DNA from: Porticoccaceae bacterium
Lineage (GTDB): Bacteria > Pseudomonadota > Gammaproteobacteria > Pseudomonadales > Porticoccaceae
Reading direction: 5' to 3'
Length of the DNA: 34,601 nt
Assembly (NCBI GenBank): GCA_017858295.1
Contig: JAFMBU010000002.1
Location: 1-34,601, forward strand
Below, one piece after another: positions 1 to 9,269 of this stretch. The position numbers and the translations under genes were made by a program. How positions within the stretch are numbered: the stretch's first letter is position 1; each line of letters begins with the position of its first letter. The notes under the pieces were generated by a model. The model was not told the DNA's origin. It did no database searches and saw nothing but the letters and a program-made list of their open reading frames with translations.

Positions 1-299
1 TTTAGGCAATACTCACATTCGCGACATTCTGCGGTGTACAGCGGAATCACATGATCACCTGGCTTGAGGCTCTTAACGCCCGGGCCTACTTCAACCACAA
101 CACCTGCACCCTCATGGCCCAAAATAGCGGGGAATGCGCCTTCGGGATCATCCCCAGACAGCGTAAATGCATCTGTATGACAGACACCCGTGGCTTTCAT
201 TTCGACCAGCACTTCCCCTGCTCTTGGCCCGTCGAGATCCACTTCTACCACTTCTAATGGTTTACCTGCGCCAAACGCTACTGCTGCCTTTGTTTTCAT
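1..299 (-). CDS. frmA: S-(hydroxymethyl)glutathione dehydrogenase / class III alcohol dehydrogenase, N-terminal ~99 aa (truncated by window start)
   Basis: Reverse complement from 299 translates as [99 protein letters not shown]. Catalytic zinc motif (CHTD, GHEGAG) and start of the structural-zinc Cys cluster, typical of class III ADH. Not in the ORF track because it is truncated. Confidence 0.88.
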   Translation of the reverse strand, partial: MKTKAAVAFGAGKPLEVVEVDLDGPRAGEVLVEMKATGVCHTDAFTLSGDDPEGAFPAILGHEGAGVVVEVGPGVKSLKPGDHVIPLYTAECRECEYCL

Positions 300-457
300 G
301 CTTTGAATCCTCTGGGAAATACTTATAAGTAAAAGTTCTTGGCTGTAACTATGACCGGGTGAATGGTCGGATTGATTTCCATCTTAGGCGAAAAGCGGTT
401 ATTTTGCCTACCAGATTAGTTTCCTATAAGAATAAATAATACACATCAGGAAATATC

Positions 458-2197
458 ATGAGATCCGTAATAATTACTTACCTATGGCTATTAAGCTTTC
501 CCTTTGCCGGCAGTGCGGCATCCAGTGCCGAGAGCCTAGATATCAATAGCGTTACTGACGACTTGATCATCTTCACAGCGAAGAAAATTATCACCATGGA
601 ATCTGCCCTGCCTGAGGCCACCGCGGTGGCTGTCGCCAATGGTCGCATTGTCTCAGTGGGTTCATTGGAGTCTCTGAGTAGCTGGACAGGTCAAAAAGAC
701 GCCCGCATCGACCGTCGCTTTGAGGGCAAGGTGATTATGCCCGGCTTTATTGATCCCCATGTGCACCCTTCGCTGCCCGCGGTCCTGACACAGTTTCCGT
801 TTATTGCCCCAGATGATTGGTCATTACCAACGGGAGAGTTCCCTGGCGCCAAAACCCCCGAGGCGTATCTCAAACGTCTAAAACAGCTGGTTGCCGAGCA
901 CAGTGACGAAAGCGTTCCCTTTATTGCCTGGGGTTATCACCCACTGTGGCACGGGGACCTGTTTCGCGAGGAGCTCACCGCCCTGTTTCCCGGCCAACCA
1001 GTGATGCTGTGGCACAGATCCTTTCATGAAATTGTGGCCAATGATGCGGCGCTTGAGATGCTCGACATAAAACAAGCGGATCTGGCGGGCAATCCCTTAA
1101 CGGATTGGGCCAAGGGGCATTTCTATGAGAATGGGATGTACGCCCTAATCCCGAAAATGCCATTCCTGTTTGACCCTGCGCGCTTTGGCAGTGGTATGGA
1201 GAACTTTATTCAAATGGTTCATCAGGGTGGCGTGACCACAGCCTTGGATATGGGTACAGGTGTATTTGGCAATCCGGACGCTGAGATCGACTTGATTCGC
1301 CATACAGTTGAAACACTGCAGGCACCGGCTCGACTAATTCTGACGCCGATTATTACCGACTTTATAGGCCGCGGGGTGTCCATTGAGGATGCCTTGGTGC
1401 AAGTGGATAAATGGCGAGCACAAAACAGTCATAGAGTAATGTTCGACCGGCGCTTTAAACTGATGATTGATGGGGCTATTTACAGTGGTCTGGCCCAGTT
1501 TAAGTTTCCCGGTTATATCGATGGCCATCAGGGTGTATGGATGGTACCGGCTGAGGTGTCTCAGCAGTGGGCCCAGGCATTCTGGGATGCAGGCTATCAG
1601 ATTCACGCCCACACCAATGGCGATGGCAGCGCCGAGGTGTTGATTGATCTGTTAAAAACCCTGCAAAAAAATACGCCCAAAAGTGATCATCGCTTAGCGC
1701 TGGAACATTTCGCCTACACTACAGAAGATCAGAACCGACAGCTTGCGGAGCTCGGTGCAGTGGTCTCCGCCAATCCCTACTATCACTATATGCTCAGCGA
1801 TATGTACAGCGATCAATGGTTGGGTGCCGACCGTGGCAGCCAGATGGTACGCCTGGGTTCTCTTGAGCGGCTGGGCATGCCCTTCGCCTTTCATTCCGAC
1901 AGTCCTATGGCACCATTGGAACCCCTGACGCTGGTTTCTGCGGCAGTAAATCGCGTCACTATTAATGGCAATCTTACCGGCGCCAATGAGCGGGTCAGTC
2001 TCCACGCAGCTCTGCGCGCCATCACCATCGATGCAGCATGGGTAATGGGCTGGGAAGATGAGATTGGATCGATTCGCGCAGGTAAAAAAGCCGATTTTAC
2101 AATTCTTGAGGCCGACCCCTATCAGGTTGGGTCCAAAGACATAAAAGATATCAAAATTTGGGGCACTGTTTTTGAAGGACTGCCGGCGCCGTTATAG
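458..2197 (+). CDS. Amidohydrolase family 3 (YtcJ-like) metal-dependent hydrolase, probably exported
   Basis: N-terminal hydrophobic signal (MRSVIITYLWLLSFPFAGSAAS), MPGFIDPHVHPS metal motif, AHTNGDG and FHSDSPMAPLEP, C-terminal GSIRAGKKADFTILEADP. Confidence 0.88.
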   Translation: MRSVIITYLWLLSFPFAGSAASSAESLDINSVTDDLIIFTAKKIITMESALPEATAVAVANGRIVSVGSLESLSSWTGQKDARIDRRFEGKVIMPGFIDPHVHPSLPAVLTQFPFIAPDDWSLPTGEFPGAKTPEAYLKRLKQLVAEHSDESVPFIAWGYHPLWHGDLFREELTALFPGQPVMLWHRSFHEIVANDAALEMLDIKQADLAGNPLTDWAKGHFYENGMYALIPKMPFLFDPARFGSGMENFIQMVHQGGVTTALDMGTGVFGNPDAEIDLIRHTVETLQAPARLILTPIITDFIGRGVSIEDALVQVDKWRAQNSHRVMFDRRFKLMIDGAIYSGLAQFKFPGYIDGHQGVWMVPAEVSQQWAQAFWDAGYQIHAHTNGDGSAEVLIDLLKTLQKNTPKSDHRLALEHFAYTTEDQNRQLAELGAVVSANPYYHYMLSDMYSDQWLGADRGSQMVRLGSLERLGMPFAFHSDSPMAPLEPLTLVSAAVNRVTINGNLTGANERVSLHAALRAITIDAAWVMGWEDEIGSIRAGKKADFTILEADPYQVGSKDIKDIKIWGTVFEGLPAPL

Positions 2198-2245
2198 TCG
2201 GCAAGTTACATCAAAAAACAGCAGGTCTGACGACTATTTAATCAA

Positions 2246-2289
2246 GCCCCAATGGGGCAGCCATTTTAGTCCCACCGGTCATAGGTGGG
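2246..2289. other. Two adjacent small hairpins in the intergenic region (GCCCC-AAT-GGGGC and CCCACC-N7-GGTGGG)
   Basis: Perfect inverted repeats read at 2246-2258 and 2271-2289, between the amidohydrolase and serine hydrolase genes. Function (terminator or leader) not established. Confidence 0.4.
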
Positions 2290-2358
2290 AGTTTCGCTGG
2301 CGCATTTTTGTCGTTACTATTATCGGACTGGTACGTAAAAATAATAAGTAGAGGAAAC

Positions 2359-3762
2359 ATGAAAATGTTTAAAGCTCTCGTCAGATCACTATCGTTAATA
2401 CTCCTTCTAACCCTACTGGTTTCCTGTGGCGGCGGATCCAATCCGACTGCAACTGCAGGCCTGGCCACAGAGACAGATGAAACACCAGAGGTTGATCAAT
2501 CATTCGTCTGGCAAGAGGCCACGCCTGAATCTGTCGGTATGGATTCTGTGTTATTAGGGCAGGCTTTTGATCAGGCTTTTGTCGATGGTAGCTACACTCA
2601 AGCCGCCCTGGTAGTCAAAGACGATAAACTGATCTACGAGCGCTACCGAGGCATTCTGCCAACAGAAGCGGCCAACCTCACGGCGACCACTGTTCTCGAC
2701 AGCCAAGCAGGCTACGGCACCCGCGATAGAGACAGCCTTGCAACTTCCTGGTCAACGGCAAAATCCTTTACCAGTGTGTTGGTCGCGATTGCCATTGAAC
2801 AGGGTTTTATCGAATCACTCTCGGAACCGGCCTCAACTTATATAGATGAATGGCAAGGGGATGACAGAGCCGCAATCACAATTCGCAATCTCTTGGATAT
2901 GCGCTCTGGGCTGCCACTAGTTTGTTATGACGTTGCCGGACAAAGTCTCGGCGTCTGCACCAATGCTGGCGCCGCTGGCGGTGATTTAATTTTCTCCAAC
3001 AATCAGATGTCCGCCTGTATTGATCGCCCACTAGCAGCCACCAATGTCAACCAACCCTGGCATACAACTGGGGCAATCTGGCAGTCCGGCTACTGGCTCT
3101 ATTCTAATTGCGACACCATGGTACTGGGGGAAATTCTCTACCGAGCCACAGGCCAGGACCTGCAGACTTACGCCGACCTGCAGCTGTTTTCTAAGATCGG
3201 TATGCAAGCCCAATGGTGGCGAGACAACGATGGCACTAGTCAGGTGGATGGCAATTATTTAGCCTATTGCTGTCTCGATGCGACGCCACGTGATTTTGCA
3301 AGATTTGGGCAGTTACTGCTGAATAATGGCCTATGGGATAGTGAACAGGTGATTCCCAGTGCTTACGTGGACAATATCAAAAACATTACTCTCGATTCTG
3401 TAGTGACTGAAATAGGCGGTGGAATATTTAGCTACGGGCTGAAATTTTGGAGCATAATCCCTGAAGTCCAAGAGGATGGTGTGGTTTATCCACTGCCGAA
3501 TACGCTGATTTCAACCACCGGCTTTGATGGTCAGTACATCAGCATAGATTTTGACAACAATATTGTGGTGGTGCGAAATAGCCTTTACAGCCCGATTATA
3601 AATGCCTCCGATGAACGGAAAATGACCATCACAGCAAGTGACTTGGGCGCATCTAGCCTAGTTGGCTCTTTACCCAGAGGCCTGGCCTTAACTGCCGGAT
3701 CTAGCTATGTGCACCAAAGGCTTCTCTATGGAGTCAATAAATCCATTATCGCGTCAGACTAA
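2359..3762 (+). CDS. Serine hydrolase of the beta-lactamase/penicillin-binding class C family, lipoprotein
   Basis: Start moved from 2308 to the ATG at 2359, which has an AGAGGAAAC ribosome-binding site and an immediate lipoprotein signal (MKMFKALVRSLSLILLLTLLVSCGGG). SxxK-like STAKSFTS, then DMRSGLP and the C-terminal beta-lactamase-type region. Confidence 0.85.
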   Translation: MKMFKALVRSLSLILLLTLLVSCGGGSNPTATAGLATETDETPEVDQSFVWQEATPESVGMDSVLLGQAFDQAFVDGSYTQAALVVKDDKLIYERYRGILPTEAANLTATTVLDSQAGYGTRDRDSLATSWSTAKSFTSVLVAIAIEQGFIESLSEPASTYIDEWQGDDRAAITIRNLLDMRSGLPLVCYDVAGQSLGVCTNAGAAGGDLIFSNNQMSACIDRPLAATNVNQPWHTTGAIWQSGYWLYSNCDTMVLGEILYRATGQDLQTYADLQLFSKIGMQAQWWRDNDGTSQVDGNYLAYCCLDATPRDFARFGQLLLNNGLWDSEQVIPSAYVDNIKNITLDSVVTEIGGGIFSYGLKFWSIIPEVQEDGVVYPLPNTLISTTGFDGQYISIDFDNNIVVVRNSLYSPIINASDERKMTITASDLGASSLVGSLPRGLALTAGSSYVHQRLLYGVNKSIIASD

Positions 3763-3815
3763 CTGGGGCCGTTTCGCCCACAAACAATTTTAATCATAAT
3801 AAAAAAGGTAATACC

Positions 3816-4181
3816 ATGAGCGACATTATTCTCTACGTACTAGCACTGACTCTCTTTCAAATCTGGCTGCTACCTATGGCCGTCAATTTAAAAAATAGCG
3901 CTTACCTGCTCTCCAACCGCGATGAAGAAGTTGAAACCTCGGTGACCTTTCAACGGATCAAACGCGCCGCCGCCAATCTTCAAGAAACCCTGCCCATTTT
4001 TCTTACTCTGGCACTTTTATCCATGATTATGGATGTCGATATGACTCAGGCTGCGACTGCCTGGTTGGCACTGCGTGTTATTCATCTGGCTTGCTATAGC
4101 CTTGGCTTTGCCATGCTTCGCAGCCTTAGCTGGGTCGGCTCCGTGATTGCACTGATCTACATGGCGCTGCAGTTAGTCTAG
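3816..4181 (+). CDS. MAPEG family membrane protein
   Basis: 121 aa with four hydrophobic segments and RIKRAAANLQETLPIF, characteristic of the MAPEG family. Confidence 0.75.
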   Translation: MSDIILYVLALTLFQIWLLPMAVNLKNSAYLLSNRDEEVETSVTFQRIKRAAANLQETLPIFLTLALLSMIMDVDMTQAATAWLALRVIHLACYSLGFAMLRSLSWVGSVIALIYMALQLV

Positions 4182-4240
4182 GCGATCCTGACCTTTTAAA
4201 AACAACCTTTAAAACCAGTTTTTTACAACAATAGGTGCCA

Positions 4241-4263
4241 GGCGTTGTGACATAGACAACGCC
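4241..4263 (+). promoter_or_regulatory. 8-bp-stem hairpin 22 nt upstream of the DUF3604 gene start
   Basis: GGCGTTGT-GACATAG-ACAACGCC, perfect 8-bp arms, between 4241 and 4263. No T-tract follows; the ATG is at 4286. Confidence 0.45.
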
Positions 4264-4285
4264 CAGTCACCAATGGAAAAATACT

Positions 4286-6238
4286 ATGCGCACCAAAATC
4301 TCTTTAGCACTAGGAATATTATTACTCACAGCTTGCAGTGGACCAGATGACTCATCCACCGTCAGCAATGAGCAAGCAGCAGCCACTGCTGCTGCAGCTC
4401 AGTCCGATACCTGCGACAATTTTAATGTCGATGGCACTGCACTATTTGGCGATCTGCATGTTCACACCAGCTACTCCTTTGACGCCGCGGCCAATAGCCT
4501 GGGCACCACACCTACAGATGCTCACCGCTATGCCCGGGGTGAAGCCATACCGTTTTTCCCAGTGGATAAGCAGGGTGTTCCCCTAGGCTCAGTAAAGATT
4601 GATCGACCATTGGACTTTCTTGCAGTCACAGATCACGGTGAATTTCTCGGCGAGCGAGCACTGTGTCGCACCGAAGGCTCACCGGCCTACGCCACGACTT
4701 TCTGTAAAAATTATCGCGCCAATGAGCGTCAGGGCATGATGATGCTGGGCTCGGTGATCACCACCGAAACCCCGGAGCGAATTGAAGAGATCTGCGGCGC
4801 CGATGGCAGCCAATGCAGTGACTATGCCGAGTCACCTTGGCAGGATATTCAGTTGGCGGCCAATAAAGCCAATGCTCCCTGCGAATTCACCAGTTTTATC
4901 GCCTATGAGTACACAGGTACACCGGGCACATCGAACTATCACCGCAATGTTATTTTTCGCGACAACAATGTTCCCGCCAAACCGGTTAGCTATATAGATG
5001 CGCCTATAGATAGCAAACTCTGGTCGGCACTGGATGCGGTCTGTGATATTGCCGAGGGTTGTGACTATCTGACTATTCCTCACAATTCCAACCTGGCCAA
5101 CGGACGTATGGCGCCCTATATGCAGCTTGAAGATACCACTGAAGCCAAGCGTGCCTATGCCACAGCCCGTTTAAAGCGCGAGCCCATAATGGAGATCTTC
5201 CAGCATAAAGGCGGCTCCGAATGCATCAATGGATTGAGCAGTGTCTTTGGCGCACCTGATGAGCTCTGTGAAGTCGAAGCAGTGCGACGCATGGGCGAAG
5301 ATAAAACCTATGCCACTCGCAGCTTGTCCGAGGGTACTCTGACTATGGGTCAGGCATCTGAAGTGACCGCAGAATGTGAGCCTGGCCAGACCGGCAGCAA
5401 TGGCATGCTCGGTGCTGGCTGCGTTCATCCTACTGACTTCCAACGCTCGGGCCTATTGGTGGGTCTGCTCGAAGAACAGTCGATCGGTTTAAATCCGGTT
5501 AAGCTCGGCACCATTGCCGCCACTGATACTCACTCAAGTACTCCAGGTGCCGTTATTGAAAGCGCTTGGACTGGTGCTGTGACTGGCGAATCAAACCCGG
5601 CTGAGCGACTCAAGCCAGGCCTGCTTACCAGTGGTATTGATGGCAACCCAGGCGGTTTGGCCGGTGTCTGGGCAAAGGAAAATACCCGCGATGGCGTCTT
5701 TGATGCCATGTTGCGCAAAGAAGTGTTTGGTACTTCAGGTCCGCGTATCCGACCGCGCCTGTTCGCTGGCTGGGATCTTAAACAGGGTCTCTGTGAAGCT
5801 CCAGATATGGTTGCTCAAGCCTATGCCTCTGGCGTTCCTATGGGCGCTGATTTAGTGGCTGCTGGGGACAGCGGCAAAGCACCGAGCCTGCTCGCCTACG
5901 CCGCTAAGGATCCAGATGGCAAGCCACTGGTCGCGTTGCACCTGATCAAGGGTTGGATTGATGGTGAAGGCAAAATGCACAATGAGGTAATAACTGTAGC
6001 CGAAGCAGAAACTGGCGCTGACAGTCTCTGTGTGGTGTATAGGGATAACAACTTTGACGCCAGTCAGTCAGCCTATTATTACCTGCGCGCCGTAGAGCCT
6101 GAGACGGCCCGCTGGCACACCTATGACTGTGCAGCATTGGCTGAGGCTGATCGACCCGAGGTTTGCTCTAACGGCGCTTATCCTGACAAGGTTCGCGAGA
6201 TGGCTTGGACCTCGCCGATCTGGTATCAGGGCCAGTAA
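4286..6238 (+). CDS. DUF3604 domain-containing lipoprotein (PHP-like metal-binding protein)
   Basis: Lipobox LLLTACSG; FGDLHVHTSYSFDAA, DFLAVTDHGEFLGE, IAATDTHSSTPG motifs typical of DUF3604. Confidence 0.87.
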   Translation: MRTKISLALGILLLTACSGPDDSSTVSNEQAAATAAAAQSDTCDNFNVDGTALFGDLHVHTSYSFDAAANSLGTTPTDAHRYARGEAIPFFPVDKQGVPLGSVKIDRPLDFLAVTDHGEFLGERALCRTEGSPAYATTFCKNYRANERQGMMMLGSVITTETPERIEEICGADGSQCSDYAESPWQDIQLAANKANAPCEFTSFIAYEYTGTPGTSNYHRNVIFRDNNVPAKPVSYIDAPIDSKLWSALDAVCDIAEGCDYLTIPHNSNLANGRMAPYMQLEDTTEAKRAYATARLKREPIMEIFQHKGGSECINGLSSVFGAPDELCEVEAVRRMGEDKTYATRSLSEGTLTMGQASEVTAECEPGQTGSNGMLGAGCVHPTDFQRSGLLVGLLEEQSIGLNPVKLGTIAATDTHSSTPGAVIESAWTGAVTGESNPAERLKPGLLTSGIDGNPGGLAGVWAKENTRDGVFDAMLRKEVFGTSGPRIRPRLFAGWDLKQGLCEAPDMVAQAYASGVPMGADLVAAGDSGKAPSLLAYAAKDPDGKPLVALHLIKGWIDGEGKMHNEVITVAEAETGADSLCVVYRDNNFDASQSAYYYLRAVEPETARWHTYDCAALAEADRPEVCSNGAYPDKVREMAWTSPIWYQGQ

Positions 6239-6240
6239 GT

Positions 6241-7893
6241 CTAATCGGCCGCCGTCGCAAGGCGCGCGGCCTGCTGGCGCAGTAGAAACTTTTGCACCTT
6301 GCCCGTGGACGTCTTGGCGATAGCGCCGATTACATAGCGACGCGGCACTTTAAAACCCGCCAGATGCTCTTTGCACCAGGCGGTTAAATCCTCTATTGAG
6401 ACATCACTGCCCTGTGCCAGTTCGACAAAGGCGCAGGGTGTCTCCCCCCACTTGTTATCTGGCATAGCCACCACTGCGGCGGCGACTATCTGCGGATGCT
6501 TGTGCAATACCTCTTCAACTTCGATCGATGAAATATTTTCACCACCGGAAATAATAATATCCTTGGAGCGGTCTTTTAGCTGAATATAACCATCGGGATA
6601 GACCACGCCAAGATCGCCGGAATGAAACCAGCCACCTTTAAAAGCCTCATCGGTGGCGGCGCGGTTCTTCAGATAACCTTTCATCACCACATTGCCGCGA
6701 AACATCACTTCACCTAGGGTCTCGCCGTCCCGGGGAACCGGCTCTAAGGTCTCTGGGTCTAGTACATCCAGTTCTTCCAGCGCATGGTAGCGAACGCCCT
6801 GACGCGCCTTTAACGATGCCTGTTGTTGCGCCGGCAATGTCTCCCACTCACTGTTCCAGTCATTCACCACCGCCGGGCCATAGACCTCGGTCAGACCATA
6901 GAGATGGGTGACGTTAAAGCCCGCCTCACGCATATCGGCCAGCACTCTTTCGGGGGGCGGGGCAGCGGCGGTAAAAAAGTCTACCTGTCGTTGCAGCGGG
7001 CGTTTAACCTCTGGTTCGGCATTTAAAATGGTCGACATGACTACAGGTGCGCCGCACAGATGGGTGACCTGATGTTGATCCAGTGCCCTCCAGATGGCGT
7101 CAGCACGCACTTCGCGCAAACAGACATGGGTGCCGCTCACTGCGGACAGGGTCCAGGGAAAACACCAGCCATTGCAGTGAAACATCGGCAGGGTCCAGAG
7201 ATAGACTGCATGTTTAGGGATCGACGCGGTAATCGCATTGCCCTGGGCCAATAGGCAGGCACCACGATGATGATAGACCACACCTTTAGGGTCGCCGGTG
7301 GTGCCGGAGGTGTAATTGACGCTGATGGCATCCCACTCATTGTTGGGCATCAGCCAGGCAAATTCAGCATCGCCACCGCTCACCAGTTCTTCGTAATCCT
7401 CGGTTCCCAGTCTTTCACCTGTTTGCCTGTTCTCTGCAGCCAGTACCGGATCAGCATAATCAATCAGCAGCGGAGTGACCTGAGTGGTCTCAAGAGCAGC
7501 GGCTATGGTCGATGAAAAACCGGTATCAGTGATCAGCAGTTTGCTCTCCGCATGATCCAACTGAAAGGCGATAACACCGGCATCCAGTCTGGTGTTCAAG
7601 GCATGTAACACAGCCCCACACATCGGCACTGCATAGTGCGCCTCAAGCATCGGCGGAGTATTCGCCAGCATCGCCGAGACCGTGTCGCCGCGCCCAATGC
7701 CGCGAGCAGTCAGCGCCGAGGCCAACTGTCGGCAGCGGCGGTAAAACTCAGCATAGGTAATTTCCAGGCCACCATAGACAATGGCGATGCGCTCGGGAAA
7801 TACCGTGGCGGCGCGCTCGAGAAACGTCAGGGGTGTCAGGGGTTGGTAGTTGGCCTGATTTTGCTCGAGATCCTGATCGTAGATACTGGCCAT
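6241..7893 (-). CDS. AMP-dependent acyl-CoA synthetase/ligase (DmdB/FadD-like)
   Basis: YTSGTTGDPKGVVYHHRG AMP-binding signature, HLYGLTEVYGP, GWFHSGDLGVVYPDGYIQLKDRSKDIIISGGENISS, C-terminal KTSTGKVQK. Confidence 0.9.
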   Translation of the reverse strand: MASIYDQDLEQNQANYQPLTPLTFLERAATVFPERIAIVYGGLEITYAEFYRRCRQLASALTARGIGRGDTVSAMLANTPPMLEAHYAVPMCGAVLHALNTRLDAGVIAFQLDHAESKLLITDTGFSSTIAAALETTQVTPLLIDYADPVLAAENRQTGERLGTEDYEELVSGGDAEFAWLMPNNEWDAISVNYTSGTTGDPKGVVYHHRGACLLAQGNAITASIPKHAVYLWTLPMFHCNGWCFPWTLSAVSGTHVCLREVRADAIWRALDQHQVTHLCGAPVVMSTILNAEPEVKRPLQRQVDFFTAAAPPPERVLADMREAGFNVTHLYGLTEVYGPAVVNDWNSEWETLPAQQQASLKARQGVRYHALEELDVLDPETLEPVPRDGETLGEVMFRGNVVMKGYLKNRAATDEAFKGGWFHSGDLGVVYPDGYIQLKDRSKDIIISGGENISSIEVEEVLHKHPQIVAAAVVAMPDNKWGETPCAFVELAQGSDVSIEDLTAWCKEHLAGFKVPRRYVIGAIAKTSTGKVQKFLLRQQAARLATAAD

Positions 7894-7931
7894 GGACTAA
7901 CTCCCCTAGAGAATATATTACAGCGCGGTAA

Positions 7932-8738
7932 TCACTTGTCCTGCCAGACCGGCACGCGTTTTTCAACAAAGGCACCAATGCCCTCTTCGGCGTCATGGGC
8001 AAGCATATTGTCGACCATAACCTGTGATGTGTAGCTGTAGGCATCATCAAGCGGCATAGTCGCCTGCTGATAGAAAGCGCGCTTGCCCACCGCCAATGTC
8101 ATACTCGATTTGCTGGCCATTTTTGCCGCCAGCGCCATAGTCTGCTCAGTCAGATCATCGGCAATGACTGCGCGATTGATCAATCCAATCTGCTCAGCTT
8201 TCTCGGCACTGATCATATCGCCGGTCAAGAGCATCTCCATGGCATGCTTGTTCGACACATTGCGCGACAGTGCCACCATTGGTGTGGAGCAGAACAGGCC
8301 GATATTGACGCCGGGAGTGGCAAAGCGCGCAGTCTCTGCAGCCAACGCCAGATCACAGCTTGCCACTAGCTGACAGCCGGCGGCGGTGGCCACACCAGCC
8401 ACTTCGGCAACAACCGGTTTAGGGTTGTTGACGATCAGTTGCATCACCGAAGCACAGGTGTCAAACAGCTGTTTAAAGTAAGCCTGGCCGCCATCAGCGG
8501 CGCTGCGAGCAGCCGTAATTTCTTTTAGATCATGACCTGCACAAAATGCCGGACCATTGGCCGCCAAGACAATCACTCTTATGGATGGATCCAGCGCCGC
8601 TTCGGAGAACACCTGCGCCAGTTGTGTCAGCATTATTTCAGAGAGCGCGTTGCGACGTTTTTGATCGTTTAGCGTCAGCCTCAAAACACCGTCGACCATC
8701 TCTTGCAACAGGATTTCACTGTTGTTTGGGTTTTCCAT
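7932..8738 (-). CDS. Enoyl-CoA hydratase/isomerase (crotonase) family
   Basis: LTLNDQKRRNALS, GPAFCAGHDLKEI and AGVATAAGCQLVASCDLALA crotonase motifs. Confidence 0.88.
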   Translation of the reverse strand: MENPNNSEILLQEMVDGVLRLTLNDQKRRNALSEIMLTQLAQVFSEAALDPSIRVIVLAANGPAFCAGHDLKEITAARSAADGGQAYFKQLFDTCASVMQLIVNNPKPVVAEVAGVATAAGCQLVASCDLALAAETARFATPGVNIGLFCSTPMVALSRNVSNKHAMEMLLTGDMISAEKAEQIGLINRAVIADDLTEQTMALAAKMASKSSMTLAVGKRAFYQQATMPLDDAYSYTSQVMVDNMLAHDAEEGIGAFVEKRVPVWQDK

Positions 8739-8768
8739 AGTTGTGCTCCGGACTGATTAGAAGTTTAT

Positions 8769-9230
8769 TTAGACTGCTATACCAGTCCAATAAGGTTGTT
8801 CCAATTCTATCTTGGGGCAGCGATTCATCACAACCTTGATTCCCGCCGCTTCGGCCAACTGCGCAGCCCGATCATTGACAATCTCCAGCTGCATCCACAC
8901 GACACTGGCGCCCATAGCAATCGCCTCTTCGGTCACAGCCAGCGCTGCATCCGATGAACGAAAGATATCGACCATATGGATCGGCTGATCTAGAGCCCCA
9001 TTGAGCGACGCTAAATCAGCGTAACAGTACTGGCCGAGAATTTGCTTTCCCGCCTCTCGCGGATTGACCGGATAGACTTTGTAGCCCTGCTCAAGCAGCG
9101 CCTGCATACAGCGATAGCTGTCGCGATCTTCACGCGGGCTCGCCCCCACCAGAGCAATGGTTTTCACCTCGGTGAGTATCTGCTTGAGATAGGCGTCGGG
9201 GTAATTGCTATGGTCAATTGCTGAAGTCAT
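8769..9230 (-). CDS. CoA-binding domain protein (YccU-like)
   Basis: TIALVGASPREDRDSYRCMQALLEQGYKVYPVNPR, VDIFRSSDAA, VVMNRCPKIE: typical CoA-binding (Rossmann) small protein. Confidence 0.85.
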   Translation of the reverse strand: MTSAIDHSNYPDAYLKQILTEVKTIALVGASPREDRDSYRCMQALLEQGYKVYPVNPREAGKQILGQYCYADLASLNGALDQPIHMVDIFRSSDAALAVTEEAIAMGASVVWMQLEIVNDRAAQLAEAAGIKVVMNRCPKIELEQPYWTGIAV

Positions 9231-9269
9231 AAAATGGTCGCGTAAGTTAGAGTTTTTAATGATTATTTT

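Noticed and set aside
51-257. 68-aa plus-strand ORF at the left edge
   Set aside because: Antisense to the frmA-like coding region, which explains this sequence.
2170-2205. Possible terminator hairpin TGCCG...CGGCA at the end of the amidohydrolase gene
   Set aside because: Only about 5 bp of stem, partly inside the coding sequence, with no T-tract.
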